Below, piece by piece: positions 1-8,479 of a stretch of DNA of 64,000 nt. Both the position numbers and the translations under genes were made by a program. Origin of the DNA: Nakamurella sp040546275 (GTDB taxonomy: Bacteria; Actinomycetota; Actinomycetes; Mycobacteriales; Nakamurellaceae); contig NZ_JBEPNO010000001.1 of assembly GCF_040546275.1 (NCBI RefSeq), positions 248,001 through 312,000 on the forward strand, in the 5' to 3' direction. How positions within the stretch are numbered: the first letter of the stretch is position 1; the number at the start of each line of letters is the position of its first letter. The notes under the pieces were generated by a model. That model had not been told where the DNA came from and ran no database searches. It was given only the letters and a program-made list of their open reading frames with translations.

Positions 1-436
1 CGGCAAGCGAGCCCGGAGTCGGTGTGTCCACACCGCCGACCCGGAGGTTGACGACATCAAGGGCATCCAGACCGAGGCGGTCCAGATTGTCGTGGACTGC
101 CCGGCGGAGCTGCTCGGGAGCCAGCGCCTGCGGCCAGCCCCCCTCCGCGTCGCGGAGCGCCCCGACCTTGGTCACGAGGTGGAGCGTCTCGGGATAGGGG
201 TGCAGGGCCTCCCTGATGATCTCGTTGGTCACGAACGGGCCGTAGTAGTCGCTGGTGTCGATGTGCGTCACCCCGATCGCCACTGCCTCGCGGAGCACGG
301 CGATGGCGGCATCGCGATCGGCGGGCGGGCCGAACACATGCGGGCCGGCCAGTTGCATGGCCCCGTAGCCCATGCGCGAGACGGTCAGGTCCTTTGCGAG
401 GGTGAACGTGCCACCCGGAATGGTGTTGCCTGTCAT
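1..436 (-). CDS. PdxI/YdbC-like aldo/keto reductase, 3' end cut by window edge
   Basis: The N-terminal 145 codons of an aldo/keto reductase run off the left edge. The protein opens with a beta-strand leader, then RMGYGAMQLAGP and FGPPADRD. Next comes the catalytic pair region HIDTSDYYGP (Asp and Tyr), then LVTKVGALRD with the catalytic Lys. The later LDVVNLRVGG replaces the usual active-site His segment. This pattern matches Escherichia coli YdbC (PdxI), an NADPH-dependent pyridoxal reductase of vitamin B6 salvage, better than the general sugar or ketone AKRs. The ATG at 436 has an AAGGAGAT-type ribosome binding site about 8 bases upstream. Family assignment is strong; the exact substrate is inferred from resemblance recalled without a search. 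Confidence 0.82.
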   Translation of the reverse strand, partial: MTGNTIPGGTFTLAKDLTVSRMGYGAMQLAGPHVFGPPADRDAAIAVLREAVAIGVTHIDTSDYYGPFVTNEIIREALHPYPETLHLVTKVGALRDAEGGWPQALAPEQLRRAVHDNLDRLGLDALDVVNLRVGGVDTPTPGSLA

Positions 437-506
437 GGTTCCTGATCTCCTTCTGAGGCGTCGGATGCGCCCAACTCCACAGTGCCCCTTCTCCGACCCA
501 AACATC

Positions 507-520
507 GGGACCTTCGACCG
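507..520. promoter_or_regulatory. weak DevR/DosR-like box upstream of the USP gene
   Basis: GGGAC-CTTC-GACCG matches 8 of the 10 arm positions of the GGGAC-N4-GTCCC dyad that DevR/DosR uses in mycobacteria. It lies about 120 bases before the USP start at 641. In DNA this GC-rich an 8/10 match is common by chance, so it is listed mainly because better matches precede other stress genes here. Confidence 0.25.
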
Positions 521-640
521 TAGTCGAGAGTTCACGACAGGGCCACGCTGATGGTCTGCGTACCCCGCGGATCCGATGTCGCTGTTCATCTTCGTCGGCG
601 GCCGGCAACCCCGGGCGCATCGAGCGCTGGAGGCAGGAAG

Positions 641-1507
641 ATGAACGGTCAGATCGTGGTCGGGTGGTCGGATAGTCCGGAGGGCCGGTCAGCACGCGAG
701 TGGGCGGCGGCTCAGGCTGCGGCGACCGACCGGTGTCTGGTGGTGCTGGACGAGGTGCCGCAGGATTCCCTCGGCGGTGGTGCCGGAGACCAGAACGAAC
801 ACCAGCTGATCGAGCGGACCAGGACGAGGTTAGCTGCGGCGGTGGAGATTCTGGCCGACCGGTTCGTCGGCCTCGAGGTCAGAGTCGTGGTCGAGGTGGA
901 CGATCGGGCGGCCGGTCTGGTGCGGTGGAGTTCCGTCGCGGACATCCTGGTCCTCGGCGCCCCGCCGCGACGCCATCTCCGGATGATGGGCTCGCTGACC
1001 GATCACCTGGCGGCAGCGGCGCATTCGCCGGTGGCCTTGATCCCCGGAGGATGGCAAGCCGGACCGGACGCAACCGGCGCTGTGCGTGGCGGTGCCGTGG
1101 TTGTCGGTGCCACCACCACGATGTCGGGCCGGGCCGCTGTCCATTTCGCCTCTCAGGAGGCCGTGCGGCTCGACGCCACGCTGCTCGCCGTCGTCGGAGC
1201 CGAGCGAAGGTCGGCCGAAGGTCGTTCACTGGTCGCCCATTTCGCCGATCTAGCGGCCGCCGAGCCCGGCCTGATGATCGAGGTGCACTGGGCAGGAGGA
1301 GATCCGGCCCAGGCTCTGGTCGATCTCGCCCGGGATGCGCGTCTCGTCGTGATCGGGGTCCATCACAGCGAGGACCGATGGAGCATCCGACTCGGCCCGG
1401 TCACCGAAACGGTGCTGAGCCGCGTTGCCTGCCCGGTGATCACCGTCGCCCGCCTGCACACTCCTGCCGCCGGTGAGCCGGCCGCGCCCGCCTGGCTACG
1501 GGTGTGA
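641..1507 (+). CDS. Universal stress protein with two USP domains
   Basis: A 288-residue protein made of two tandem USP folds, about residues 1-140 and 150-280. Each has the Rossmann-like start (IVVGWSDSPEGRSA and AVVVGATTTMSGRAA) and a C-terminal strand of the form VADILVLGAP or RLVVIGVHH followed by ACPVITVA. The strict ATP-loop spacing G-2x-G-9x-G is degenerate in both halves, so ATP binding is uncertain. The ATG at 641 is preferred over an in-frame ATG at 551 because GGAGGCAGGAAG lies directly before it. Tandem-domain USPs of this length are typical of actinobacteria, where many belong to the hypoxia response. It stands alone on this strand. Confidence 0.85.
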   Translation: MNGQIVVGWSDSPEGRSAREWAAAQAAATDRCLVVLDEVPQDSLGGGAGDQNEHQLIERTRTRLAAAVEILADRFVGLEVRVVVEVDDRAAGLVRWSSVADILVLGAPPRRHLRMMGSLTDHLAAAAHSPVALIPGGWQAGPDATGAVRGGAVVVGATTTMSGRAAVHFASQEAVRLDATLLAVVGAERRSAEGRSLVAHFADLAAAEPGLMIEVHWAGGDPAQALVDLARDARLVVIGVHHSEDRWSIRLGPVTETVLSRVACPVITVARLHTPAAGEPAAPAWLRV

Positions 1508-1679
1508 ATCAGTTCATCCGGCAGTCCTCGACGGGATCCTGACGACGTTCTGAGCCGACCTGCAGCGACGCCGAAGCTTCGTTCGGTCTCATGGTGCCGT
1601 CGACAGCCGCCGCCGTGCTGGTTCTGGGTCGAGACGTGGTGACCTAAGCGAACCCGGCGGCCGAGGAGGAGCGGAGGGG

Positions 1680-2426
1680 CTAGATCCCGCCGACGTGGCC
1701 GACCAGTTGGCCGATCCCGTAGGTGATCAGCATGGCCAGCGCACCGCCGACCAAGATCCGCACTACAGCGCGGTGACGTCTCGATCCGCCCAGCTGGGCG
1801 CTGATGGTCCCGGTCAACGCCAGTGCGATGAGCACCGCGGCGAACGTGACGGGGATGCGTGCGGACGGCGGCGGCAGCAGGATCGCGATCAGCGGGAGCA
1901 GCGCGCCGACGCTGAAGGAGATCGCCGAGGCTATCGCGGCCTGCCAGGGGTTGGTGAGCTCGTCGGGATCGATGTTCAGTTCGATGTCGACGTGGGCCGC
2001 GAAGGCGTCGTGTTCGGTGAGCTCCTCCGCCACCAACTTGGCCGTCGCCGAGCTCAGGCCCTTGTGTTCGTACATGGCCGCGAGTTCGGCGAGTTCCTCC
2101 TCCGGGCTCTCGGCGAGTTCGCGGCGTTCCTTCTCCAGCAACGCCTTCTCGGTGTCCCGCTGGGTGCTGACCGAGACGTACTCACCGAGCGCCATCGACA
2201 CCGCGCCGGCGATGAGGCCGGCGACACCGGCCGTCAGGATCGGGCCGGAGGCGGTTGTTGCTGCCGCCACTCCCACGACCAGGCCGGCCGTGGAGACGAT
2301 TCCGTCATTTGCACCGAGGACGCCGGCCCGTAGCCAGTTCAACCGGGATGACAAGCCGGCGGCATGCGGCTCGTCCGGCTGGACGGCCGTCAGACCTGAT
2401 TCTCTTTCGCTCTCAGAAGTACTCAC
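1680..2426 (-). CDS. VIT/CCC1-family membrane transporter
   Basis: A 248-residue integral membrane protein of the vacuolar iron transporter family, which moves Fe2+ or Mn2+. Residues 28-60 carry the signature NWLRAGVLGANDGIVSTAGLVVGVA. The next helix has AGAVSMALGEYVSVSTQRDTE, and the acidic metal-binding loop is rich in Glu (EKERRELAESPEEELAELAAMY). Three C-terminal helices complete the five-helix topology. The start is a GTG at 2426 with GGAGGG almost abutting it; there is no good internal ATG before the first helix. It reads away from the USP gene and downstream of nothing obvious. Cation specificity cannot be told from sequence. Confidence 0.87.
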   Translation of the reverse strand: MSTSESERESGLTAVQPDEPHAAGLSSRLNWLRAGVLGANDGIVSTAGLVVGVAAATTASGPILTAGVAGLIAGAVSMALGEYVSVSTQRDTEKALLEKERRELAESPEEELAELAAMYEHKGLSSATAKLVAEELTEHDAFAAHVDIELNIDPDELTNPWQAAIASAISFSVGALLPLIAILLPPPSARIPVTFAAVLIALALTGTISAQLGGSRRHRAVVRILVGGALAMLITYGIGQLVGHVGGI

Positions 2427-2478
2427 CCCTCCACGTTAGGCAAACACCCGACGTACCGCCAGCATTGGAAGCCTTGCC

Positions 2479-2682
2479 TCACATGACTGTTGACAATTTC
2501 AGAGCCAGTACCGGACACGAATTCGCGGCTGCTTTCGCCCGGCGCACCAGGCCGGCCGGGAGTGGTCCGGTCGGGAGGATGGGATATCCCCACTCGTCAA
2601 GGGTGATGGCCTCGGGGAGTTCCTCTGCGCACAGACCGTGCGCCCGGCAGGTGACGGCGTCGACCCTCAGGAGGGTGCTCAT
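2479..2682 (-). CDS. Small single-cluster ferredoxin (operon A)
   Basis: A 67-residue ferredoxin with Cys12, Cys18 and Cys56-Pro (C-x5-C...CP). This three-Cys arrangement is typical of actinobacterial 3Fe-4S or one-cluster ferredoxins. The GYP segment before the last Cys is also seen in the paralogue at 38235-38474. Its ATG overlaps the stop of the NuoF-like gene (ATGA at 2682-2679), so it is the last, translationally coupled gene of redox operon A. It probably carries electrons between the NuoF-like NADH flavoprotein and the membrane protein encoded upstream. An in-frame start at 2745 would fall inside the NuoF-like gene and is less likely. Confidence 0.85.
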   Translation of the reverse strand: MSTLLRVDAVTCRAHGLCAEELPEAITLDEWGYPILPTGPLPAGLVRRAKAAANSCPVLALKLSTVM

Positions 2683-3983
2683 CGTGTTCCGGTCCTCGCG
2701 GTCGTCTCGTGTCCCAGGGGCAGTATCGGAGCCGGGCCCTGGCAACCGCCGTGCCGCAGATGGACTTCGAGGTGGGCGGCCTCCGGTCCCTGCAGCGCAC
2801 GCAGCGCACTGGCCGCCAGGGCCACTGCACCGTCCGGATGGCCGCAGCCACCTCGCTTGTCGATCACCGGGAGGCGGCGTCCCAGTCGGTCGACCGCGTT
2901 GCGGTCACCGCCGGCCAGCGCCGCCATGTCGTCGGCGATGGCGGGGAGGCCGAACATGCAGGGCCCGCACTGTCGGGCGCCCGCGGCAGCGAGATGCTCG
3001 AGCACACGGGCGGTTTCGACGAGCACGCAGCCTCCGGGTGGCAGCACCACGATGGACGCCACGCCCTTCGTCCCGCCGACGGCACCCAATTCAGCCGCGC
3101 TGAAACCGATCTCGGCCACGCGGTTCAGATCGAGCCACCGGCCGGCCAGTCCGCCGATCAGCGCCCACGCCGGCAGATGGTTCCGGGTCGGCGTCCATCG
3201 CGCCGCCGCCAGGATGGATCGGACAGCGGTCCCGCCGGCGACCTCGACCACTCCGGGTGCGCCGACCGCCCCTCCGACGGTCACCAGGAGGGTCCCGGGT
3301 TCCGAGGCGGTACCGATCGTGCGGAACCAGGTTGCGCCGAATCGGGCGATCAGAGCCACCTGAGCCAGGGTCTCCGCGTTGTCCACGAGGGTCGGTCGTC
3401 CCTGGACACCTGACTCCCAGATCGCGGAGGTCCGCCCGGCCGGCCGGGCATCGCCCGTGTTCAGGTATCGGACGAGGGCCGTCGCCTCGGAGGCCACGAA
3501 CCGCTGTGGGATTCCGACGATGCTGAAATCGACCGCCTCGACGGGCCGTTCGGCAAGTGCTCTGCGCAGCACGGCCGCGGAACCGGAACGCTGGTGCACC
3601 GCGAGGATGACCTTGTCGGCACCGACGGCGAGCGCGGCGAGCAACGCGCCGTCGATCACCAGGTGAGGTGAATTACCCAGCAGCACGGCATCTTTCGAAG
3701 ACGTTGGGTCGCCCTCGCAGCAATTCGCGATGACGACGGCGGGGCGCCGCCTCGACGAGTTGGACGCGACGGTGGCCATCTTCCGGCCGGTCGGGAAGCC
3801 CGCACCGCCGCGCCCCACAAGACCGGCCGCCGACACCATGCTGGCGAGTTCGGTCGTGACGTGGACCGGGGCGGGCCCAAGTCGGCGGGCATGGTCGTCC
3901 AGCGAGACCGCCGGCTGGGCGGGTAGGAGGCGGGCGGTGCCGGTGCGGGTGCTCATGGTGGTGGGGTAGAGGGTCGTCGTCAT
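2679..3983 (-). CDS. NuoF-like NADH-binding flavo-iron-sulfur protein (operon A)
   Basis: A 434-residue relative of the complex I 51-kDa subunit. It has the NADH/FMN motif GRGGAGFPTGRKMA near residue 55, an NCCEGDPTSSKDA loop in place of NADEGEPGTFKDR, and DNAETLAQVAL in place of the VNNVET segment. An SLBB-like stretch follows (PGTLLVTVGGAV). The C-terminal iron-sulfur region reads ARQCGPCMFGLP plus a later GGCGHPDG, so the first Cys of the usual C-x2-C-x2-C triad is missing. The start at 3983 is set by an ATGA overlap with the upstream membrane gene; its stop overlaps the ferredoxin. It is a stand-alone diaphorase-type module, not part of a complex I operon. Confidence 0.83.
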   Translation of the reverse strand: MTTTLYPTTMSTRTGTARLLPAQPAVSLDDHARRLGPAPVHVTTELASMVSAAGLVGRGGAGFPTGRKMATVASNSSRRRPAVVIANCCEGDPTSSKDAVLLGNSPHLVIDGALLAALAVGADKVILAVHQRSGSAAVLRRALAERPVEAVDFSIVGIPQRFVASEATALVRYLNTGDARPAGRTSAIWESGVQGRPTLVDNAETLAQVALIARFGATWFRTIGTASEPGTLLVTVGGAVGAPGVVEVAGGTAVRSILAAARWTPTRNHLPAWALIGGLAGRWLDLNRVAEIGFSAAELGAVGGTKGVASIVVLPPGGCVLVETARVLEHLAAAGARQCGPCMFGLPAIADDMAALAGGDRNAVDRLGRRLPVIDKRGGCGHPDGAVALAASALRALQGPEAAHLEVHLRHGGCQGPAPILPLGHETTARTGTR

Positions 3984-4576
3984 CGATGGGATCCGATCTC
4001 TTCGCGGGGATGGGTGGTCTCGGCGGCCCTCCGCGCAACGGTGTCCGGGTGGCGATCCGGCAGCAGGCGCAGCGTCAGCGTCACGAGAACCGATACGATG
4101 CAAACGATGTCGATGGCAATCATCCACACCCTGGTGCCGTCTCCGCCGGAGATCCCGAAGCCGTGGAGGAGCGCGATGGGCCACATCGCATACGAGCTGA
4201 GATGTACGGCCTTCCAGGCGACGGCGGGCAGGTGCCGCCGCAGGGCGCTGGTGATCCCGATGGCGAGCATCAGGTCCACGGCGACCGTCCCCAGACCCAC
4301 CCAGAGCGGATCCCAGGCAGCGCCGAAGGGGATCAGCACATCCCAGTAGTTCAGATCCACGTAGCCGTCGGCGATGGCCGTGACGATGTGGATCGCGAGG
4401 AAGGCCATCGACGTGATGGACAGCGTGCGATGGAGTCGCAGGACGGCGGCCCTCGGGAGGAAGGTGGATCCCTTCCGTCCGGCGGTGAGGATGCCGAGCA
4501 CCATCACGGCCGTGAACAGCACCAGGGAGACCGCCCCGGTGGCGCGGCTGGCGTACCAGAGAATCTGCGTGTTCAT
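3980..4576 (-). CDS. Ferric-reductase-like/cytochrome-b-type membrane protein (operon A)
   Basis: A 198-residue membrane protein with about six helices. Paired histidines sit in helices two to five: LRLHRTLSITSMAFLAIHI, WKAVHLSSYAMWPIALLHG. These are spaced as expected for haem b ligation in the ferric-reductase-like transmembrane (YedZ/MsrQ-like) family. It starts at the ATG at 4576, whose A overlaps the ApbE stop (TGATG), and ends inside the NuoF-like start. Its place between ApbE and NuoF-like genes suggests transfer of electrons across the membrane to an exported acceptor. The long N-terminal extension of the open frame (to 4942) is antisense to ApbE coding and is not real. Confidence 0.75.
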   Translation of the reverse strand: MNTQILWYASRATGAVSLVLFTAVMVLGILTAGRKGSTFLPRAAVLRLHRTLSITSMAFLAIHIVTAIADGYVDLNYWDVLIPFGAAWDPLWVGLGTVAVDLMLAIGITSALRRHLPAVAWKAVHLSSYAMWPIALLHGFGISGGDGTRVWMIAIDIVCIVSVLVTLTLRLLPDRHPDTVARRAAETTHPREEIGSHR

Positions 4577-5550
4577 CAGGCGGCCTGCTTCTCGTCGTCG
4601 GGCCAACCGGCGACGGTGACGGCTTGGCCGCCCATGTCCACCAGTCGGCTGGGGAGGCTCTGCGCGGCGAGCCAGGCGGGTGCCCGTTCTCCGCAGATGA
4701 TGGCCGCAGTGGCGGCCGCGTTCGCGTCGAGCGCGCTGCCCGCGGCGACGGACACCGTGCGCCACCATGGAACCGGGTTCTCCCCGGTCCGGGGATCGAC
4801 GAGGTGGTGACGCGCGCCGGCGGGCGTCCTCCAGGCCCTCGTCGTTGTCGAGGAGGTGGCAAGGCCGCCTGCGGTGATGGCCACTCTGGTCTGTGGGGCA
4901 GCCTCGGCGTGACGGTGGTCGTCGGCGACGGCGATCGTCCAACCTCCGGCGGGAGCCTGGCCTGCGACGGCGATGTCGCCACCCAGACCGACCAGCACAC
5001 CGCTACCCGTCCGACGGGTGATGCGAGCTGCGGCACGGTCGGCGGCCAGAGCCTTTGCCGTGGCTCCTAGATCGAGGCCGACGCCCGCCGGAACGGTGAG
5101 CAGTCGTCGACCCGCATCGTGCTGGAGGTGCCACGCACCGGGGGCCGGCCGGGTCGCTGCGGTTGCAGTGCCGACGGCGGCGACCTCGAGGGCTTGGTCC
5201 AGCATGTCCCGGAGCGCCCTGATATCGCGGTCGTACCCGAGGGCGATCACGGCCGCAGCGACGGTCGGATCCACCAGATAGCCGGTGGCGGCGGCAACCC
5301 GGAGCGCGGCGGACATCGCATCGTTGAGAACGGGCGACAGTTCGACCTCGACGCCGGGAGTGCGGAGAAGCGCGTTGATCTCCGAGTCCGGGCGGAACCG
5401 GCTGCAGGCCTTCTCGATCGAGGCCAGTTCGTCGTCGAGCTCGTGCCGGGCGACGGCCAGTGCAGCCGGATCGGTCACCACCAGGGTGGCAGTCGTGGAC
5501 CAGATCTGGAAGTCCACCCGCGTCGATCCGGTCGACAGGGAACCGTTCAT
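4576..5550 (-). CDS. apbE: ApbE-family FAD:protein FMN transferase (operon A)
   Basis: A 324-residue ApbE protein, which transfers FMN from FAD onto a Thr or Ser of exported or membrane flavoproteins using Mg2+. Landmarks are CSRFRPDSEINAL near residue 50, GVGLDLGATAKALAADRA (the family GGIAKGYA-type helix), GLGGDIAV, and HHLVDPRTGENP near the C terminus. No clear lipobox is present, so it may act inside or be exported by another route. Its start overlaps the stop of the exported protein upstream; a GTG at 5553 is an alternative. Within this operon the target would be the exported protein encoded immediately before it. A diverged paralogue is at 40421-41413. Confidence 0.88.
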   Translation of the reverse strand: MNGSLSTGSTRVDFQIWSTTATLVVTDPAALAVARHELDDELASIEKACSRFRPDSEINALLRTPGVEVELSPVLNDAMSAALRVAAATGYLVDPTVAAAVIALGYDRDIRALRDMLDQALEVAAVGTATAATRPAPGAWHLQHDAGRRLLTVPAGVGLDLGATAKALAADRAAARITRRTGSGVLVGLGGDIAVAGQAPAGGWTIAVADDHRHAEAAPQTRVAITAGGLATSSTTTRAWRTPAGARHHLVDPRTGENPVPWWRTVSVAAGSALDANAAATAAIICGERAPAWLAAQSLPSRLVDMGGQAVTVAGWPDDEKQAA

Positions 5551-6032
5551 CACGAACCGCCCGAGGAGGCGCTGGAGGCACTCGTGATCGGGGCGGCGGT
5601 GACGCTCGGAATCGACGTCGTGGTGGCGCCGGAAGGGGTCGTGGATGGACTGGAGGTTCTGATGGGGGCACTGGACGACGGGGTGGCCGGCGTCGCGGTC
5701 GTGGCTGCCTTCGACGATCGGGGGGCTGCCTTCGACGATCGGGCGGCTGCCTTCGACGTGCGAGCGGTGACGGCCGAGGTGACGGGCTCGGGCCCGGATG
5801 GCAACGTGCCAGCAGCCGTGCGCGGGGTAGTGGTCGAGGACGCACCGGCAGGTATCGCGGGGGTGTGGGCGACCGAACTCGTCCTCGTCGGCGCGCCGGC
5901 CGCCGCGTGGGGAGTCAGTGCGAGGGTGGCGGCCACCGACGCGACCCCCGCGGCACCCGCGAGTCCGGCCGTCAGCATTCTGACCCGACGCCGCATGCGC
6001 ACTCCGGATGCGGCCGAATCTGGCAAGTTCAT
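5550..6032 (-). CDS. Exported Ala/Ser/Thr-rich protein, first gene of redox operon A
   Basis: A 160-residue protein with a basic N terminus (RMRRRVRM), a hydrophobic segment at about residues 20-45 serving as signal or anchor, and a low-complexity extracytoplasmic part rich in Ala, Ser, Thr and Pro. That part contains three copies of an SSKAAxR-type heptad (21-bp DNA repeat at about 5704-5766). Near residue 137 it contains SGATTTS, which resembles the [ST]GA[ST]-x-[ST] motif that ApbE flavinylates, but no FMN_bind domain is recognisable. It heads the operon and overlaps the apbE start. Function unknown; a tethered flavin carrier or a cell-wall spacer are the main options. Confidence 0.6.
   Translation of the reverse strand: MNLPDSAASGVRMRRRVRMLTAGLAGAAGVASVAATLALTPHAAAGAPTRTSSVAHTPAIPAGASSTTTPRTAAGTLPSGPEPVTSAVTARTSKAAARSSKAAPRSSKAATTATPATPSSSAPIRTSSPSTTPSGATTTSIPSVTAAPITSASSASSGGS
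5704..5766. repeat. Three tandem 21-bp units inside the operon A exported protein gene
   Basis: Units begin GCTGCCTTCGACGATCGG at 5704, 5725 and 5746, the last one diverging at its end. They encode repeated SSKAA heptads in the extracytoplasmic tail of the protein on the minus strand. Confidence 0.8.
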
Positions 6033-6243
6033 ATCGATGGTTCCCTCTCGATGCGTGTCCAGGTGATCTTTCGAGCGTGCCGGACTGATCTCAGAGCCTT
6101 CTCGGGCAACGGCTTCTCGGGTGACTGTCTCTGACCACCGTGATCGACGGGACTGTGCGTCTGCTGTGCACCTGCTGAGTAGGCGGTCTGGATCCGCTCA
6201 GGAAGTTCTCAGTCCGGACCGGGTGAGATCGGAGCAGACGGCT

Positions 6244-7326
6244 CTACCGTGCCCCGGAGGACCCGGCAGCGGGAATGGTCAGCGTGGCGACGGCGCCTCG
6301 GCCGTGGGGAGAGTCGGCCAGCGAAACCGTTCCTCCATGAGCGGTGGCGATCTCGCGCACCAGGGAGAGACCGAGCCCGAACCGACGATTTCCGATCGGG
6401 CGCTCGGTGGCATGGTCGGAATTGTCGTTGCCACCGCGGGAGAATCGATTCCAGATTTCCTCGCGCCGGCCATCGGGTGGCAGGCCCTCGCCCTCGTCGG
6501 TGACGGTCAGGGTCACCATCCCCTGACCGGCCGAGGCCTTGAGCTCCACGTCGCCGCCGTCGACAGAATGCGAGATCGCATTGTCGACCATGGCGATCAG
6601 GGCACGTCGAAGGGCCGGCCGGGACCCGCGGACGTGCAGACCCGGAGCCGAAGACGATCGCAGGTGGACACCGGAATCGTCGGCGATCACCTGCATGCTC
6701 GCGGCGACATCATCGAGGAGTTCGGCCGGATCCATCCCCTCGGCGAGACCGGGGTGAGCGGTCAACGAGGCGCTCAGCAGCAATTCGTCGACGATCTCGG
6801 AGAGCACTCGACTGTCGTCCAGCAACTGTGCAGCGACCTGGCCGGCCGGTTCGTCGACGGGTATCCGCCGGGCCAGCAACTGGGCCCTGGTGTGCAGGAT
6901 CGTGAGAGGTGTTCGGAGTTCGTGGCCAGCATCGGCGACGAACCGCCTTTGCAGCGAGAGTGCCTGTCCCAGTGGGCGAACGGCTCGCCGAGCGATGAAG
7001 AAGGCGACAACTCCGGCGACCAGAACGCCGACGGAGGCGGCCAGGAGCAGGGCATTGAGAACCAGCCTGTCGTCGTCGGTCGCCGGTTCGACGTGGGTGG
7101 TGCCTGCGAGCGGATCGCCGTGGTGATGACGGATGAGCGCAAATGCCAGGACCGCCGCCACGCCGACGGCCAAAGCACTGGCCAGAGCGATCTGCACCCC
7201 GATGCGCGTCGCCGCGTGACGGATCAGCGCCGCGTCCTCGACGTTCTGGCGAACGGCCGTTTCACCGGACGTGGCACGGCCGGGCATGCCGGCCCTCCTG
7301 CTCTTCGGCCCTACCGGTGACCTCAC
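6244..7326 (-). CDS. Sensor histidine kinase (OmpR-type pair 1)
   Basis: A 360-residue membrane histidine kinase. Two helices, about residues 45-65 and 90-112, flank a very short extracytoplasmic loop (HHHGDPLAGTTHVEP) that contains His residues and could sense metal or pH. No HAMP domain is obvious. The H-box is RRFVADAGHELRTPLTIL, followed by the N-box DNAISHS, G1 DEGEGLP and G2 FGLGLSLVREIATAHGG. The GTG start at 7326 overlaps the response-regulator stop (GTGA), so the pair is translationally coupled with the regulator first. Signal and targets are unknown. Confidence 0.9.
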   Translation of the reverse strand: MRSPVGPKSRRAGMPGRATSGETAVRQNVEDAALIRHAATRIGVQIALASALAVGVAAVLAFALIRHHHGDPLAGTTHVEPATDDDRLVLNALLLAASVGVLVAGVVAFFIARRAVRPLGQALSLQRRFVADAGHELRTPLTILHTRAQLLARRIPVDEPAGQVAAQLLDDSRVLSEIVDELLLSASLTAHPGLAEGMDPAELLDDVAASMQVIADDSGVHLRSSSAPGLHVRGSRPALRRALIAMVDNAISHSVDGGDVELKASAGQGMVTLTVTDEGEGLPPDGRREEIWNRFSRGGNDNSDHATERPIGNRRFGLGLSLVREIATAHGGTVSLADSPHGRGAVATLTIPAAGSSGAR

Positions 7327-8042
7327 AGGCTACCGATGCGGTATCCGAGGCCGTGCACCGTGGTGACCACTTCCCGGCCGAGTTTCCGCCGCAGATAGTA
7401 GACGTAGGTGTCCACAGTGCCTTCCGTGTCGTTGGGGTCGAAGACGGCCGAGAGCAGTTCGGGGCGGGTGAACACCCGACCCGGCCGTCGGGCCAAGGTC
7501 TCCAGGAGGGTCGATTCCTTGCCGGAGAGATCGATCGGGTCCGTCCCTGAGCCCGTCACCCGCCGGGACTTCACCTCGAACCGGCGGCGTCCGATGCCGA
7601 TCGTCGGGGTGGCCTCGGAGTGCCGTCGGAGGAGGGCTCGCAGTCGGGCCAGCAATTCGTCGATCTCGAAAGGCTTGACCACATAGTCTTCGGCCCCGGC
7701 GTCGAGACCCTCGATCTTGTCGGCCAGCGTGCCGCGTGCCGTCAGCAGGAGGATCGGGTTGATGACGCCCCTGGCCCGCAGTGTGCTGACGAGTTCGAGG
7801 CCGTCGACGACAGGGAGCGCCCGGTCGATCACCATGACCTCGTACTCGCGGGTGAGGGCACGGTGCAGACCGACCTGACCGTCTGGGGCGTGGTCGACCC
7901 GGTAGTCCTCGCCCAGCACTTCCAGCAGGAGCGGCGCAAGCTCGCGGTCGTCCTCGACGAGCAGCAATCTCGGTCTTGCGTCAGGGGCGGAGCCGTCGAG
8001 CGCTTGATGCTCGCCGCGGTGTGGACGGACTTTGTCGCTCAT
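7323..8042 (-). CDS. OmpR/PhoB-family response regulator (pair 1)
   Basis: A receiver domain (LLLVEDDRELAPLL; phospho-acceptor Asp in VMVIDRALPVVDGLEL; Thr in LLLTARG; Lys in YVVKPFE) is followed by a winged-helix DNA-binding domain ending TYVYYLRRKLGREVVTTVHGLGYRIG. The start at ATG 8042 gives 239 residues; an upstream ATG at 8114 is in frame, but the added residues lack domain character. It overlaps and precedes the histidine-kinase gene. Its regulon may include neighbouring membrane genes, but no binding site could be identified. Confidence 0.88.
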   Translation of the reverse strand: MSDKVRPHRGEHQALDGSAPDARPRLLLVEDDRELAPLLLEVLGEDYRVDHAPDGQVGLHRALTREYEVMVIDRALPVVDGLELVSTLRARGVINPILLLTARGTLADKIEGLDAGAEDYVVKPFEIDELLARLRALLRRHSEATPTIGIGRRRFEVKSRRVTGSGTDPIDLSGKESTLLETLARRPGRVFTRPELLSAVFDPNDTEGTVDTYVYYLRRKLGREVVTTVHGLGYRIGSL

Positions 8043-8372
8043 GACACGATCGTCCCACCTCCCATTCTGAATTTGCTCTGAGATCAGCCGAGCCGATGGT
8101 ACTTCTGCTGACAACGTCCCGACTGTGAGATCCGCCTGATCCGCAGAGGGTATTGATGATGGTGGGGCCTATCCCCGCCGCCCGCTCCGAAGAGAACGTC
8201 TCGGTTCCCCGGTCCGCACCGAGGTCGAGAGCTGCGTCGACCGGCTGGATCTGCTGTTTCCGGACCTCCCGGATCGGTAGGACCACTGTGACGCGGCGAT
8301 ACCGTGGACCTGGGCGCTCTTGACCCAGGCGTCGTAACGGTCACCATTGGGTGGAGTAGAGGGACGGCAGTG
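8043..8372. other. 330-base intergenic region between the response regulator and a micro-ORF
   Basis: No convincing gene was seen on either strand. A short hairpin is present (CCTGGG at 8309-8314 with CCCAGG at 8324-8329, 9-base loop), about 45 bases before the micro-ORF that starts at 8373. It probably holds the divergent promoters of the two-component operon and of the micro-ORF. Confidence 0.4.
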
Positions 8373-8459
8373 ATGGATTCGATCTTGTTGATCTGGATGG
8401 GCGTCGCGGTATTGGCCGCTCTTGTCACCTTCGTGTGTGCGTTTGCCGTCAGGCATTAG
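8373..8459 (+). CDS. 28-residue single-helix membrane micro-protein
   Basis: An ATG with GAGGGA upstream opens a 28-codon frame, MDSILLIWMG...AVRH, ending in TAG. Residues 3-25 form one continuous hydrophobic helix and the tail is basic. Size and layout resemble single-helix accessory subunits such as KdpF, but no kdp genes follow. It lies on the opposite strand to both neighbours, with the response regulator upstream and the b561-like gene convergent. Real expression is unproven; the ribosome site and the perfect transmembrane composition are the support. Confidence 0.5.
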   Translation: MDSILLIWMGVAVLAALVTFVCAFAVRH

Positions 8460-8479
8460 CCCGAATATCACTCAATTGG

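Noticed and set aside
2679..5036. A 785-residue open frame suggesting a fusion upstream of the NuoF-like protein
   Set aside because: Its N-terminal half is antisense-free read-through of the membrane and apbE genes in another frame (Arg/Pro-rich, no domain). The ATGA overlap at 3983 fixes the true start.
8301..8372. Hairpin before the micro-ORF as a riboswitch
   Set aside because: One 6-bp stem without conserved riboswitch elements; not enough to support a class.
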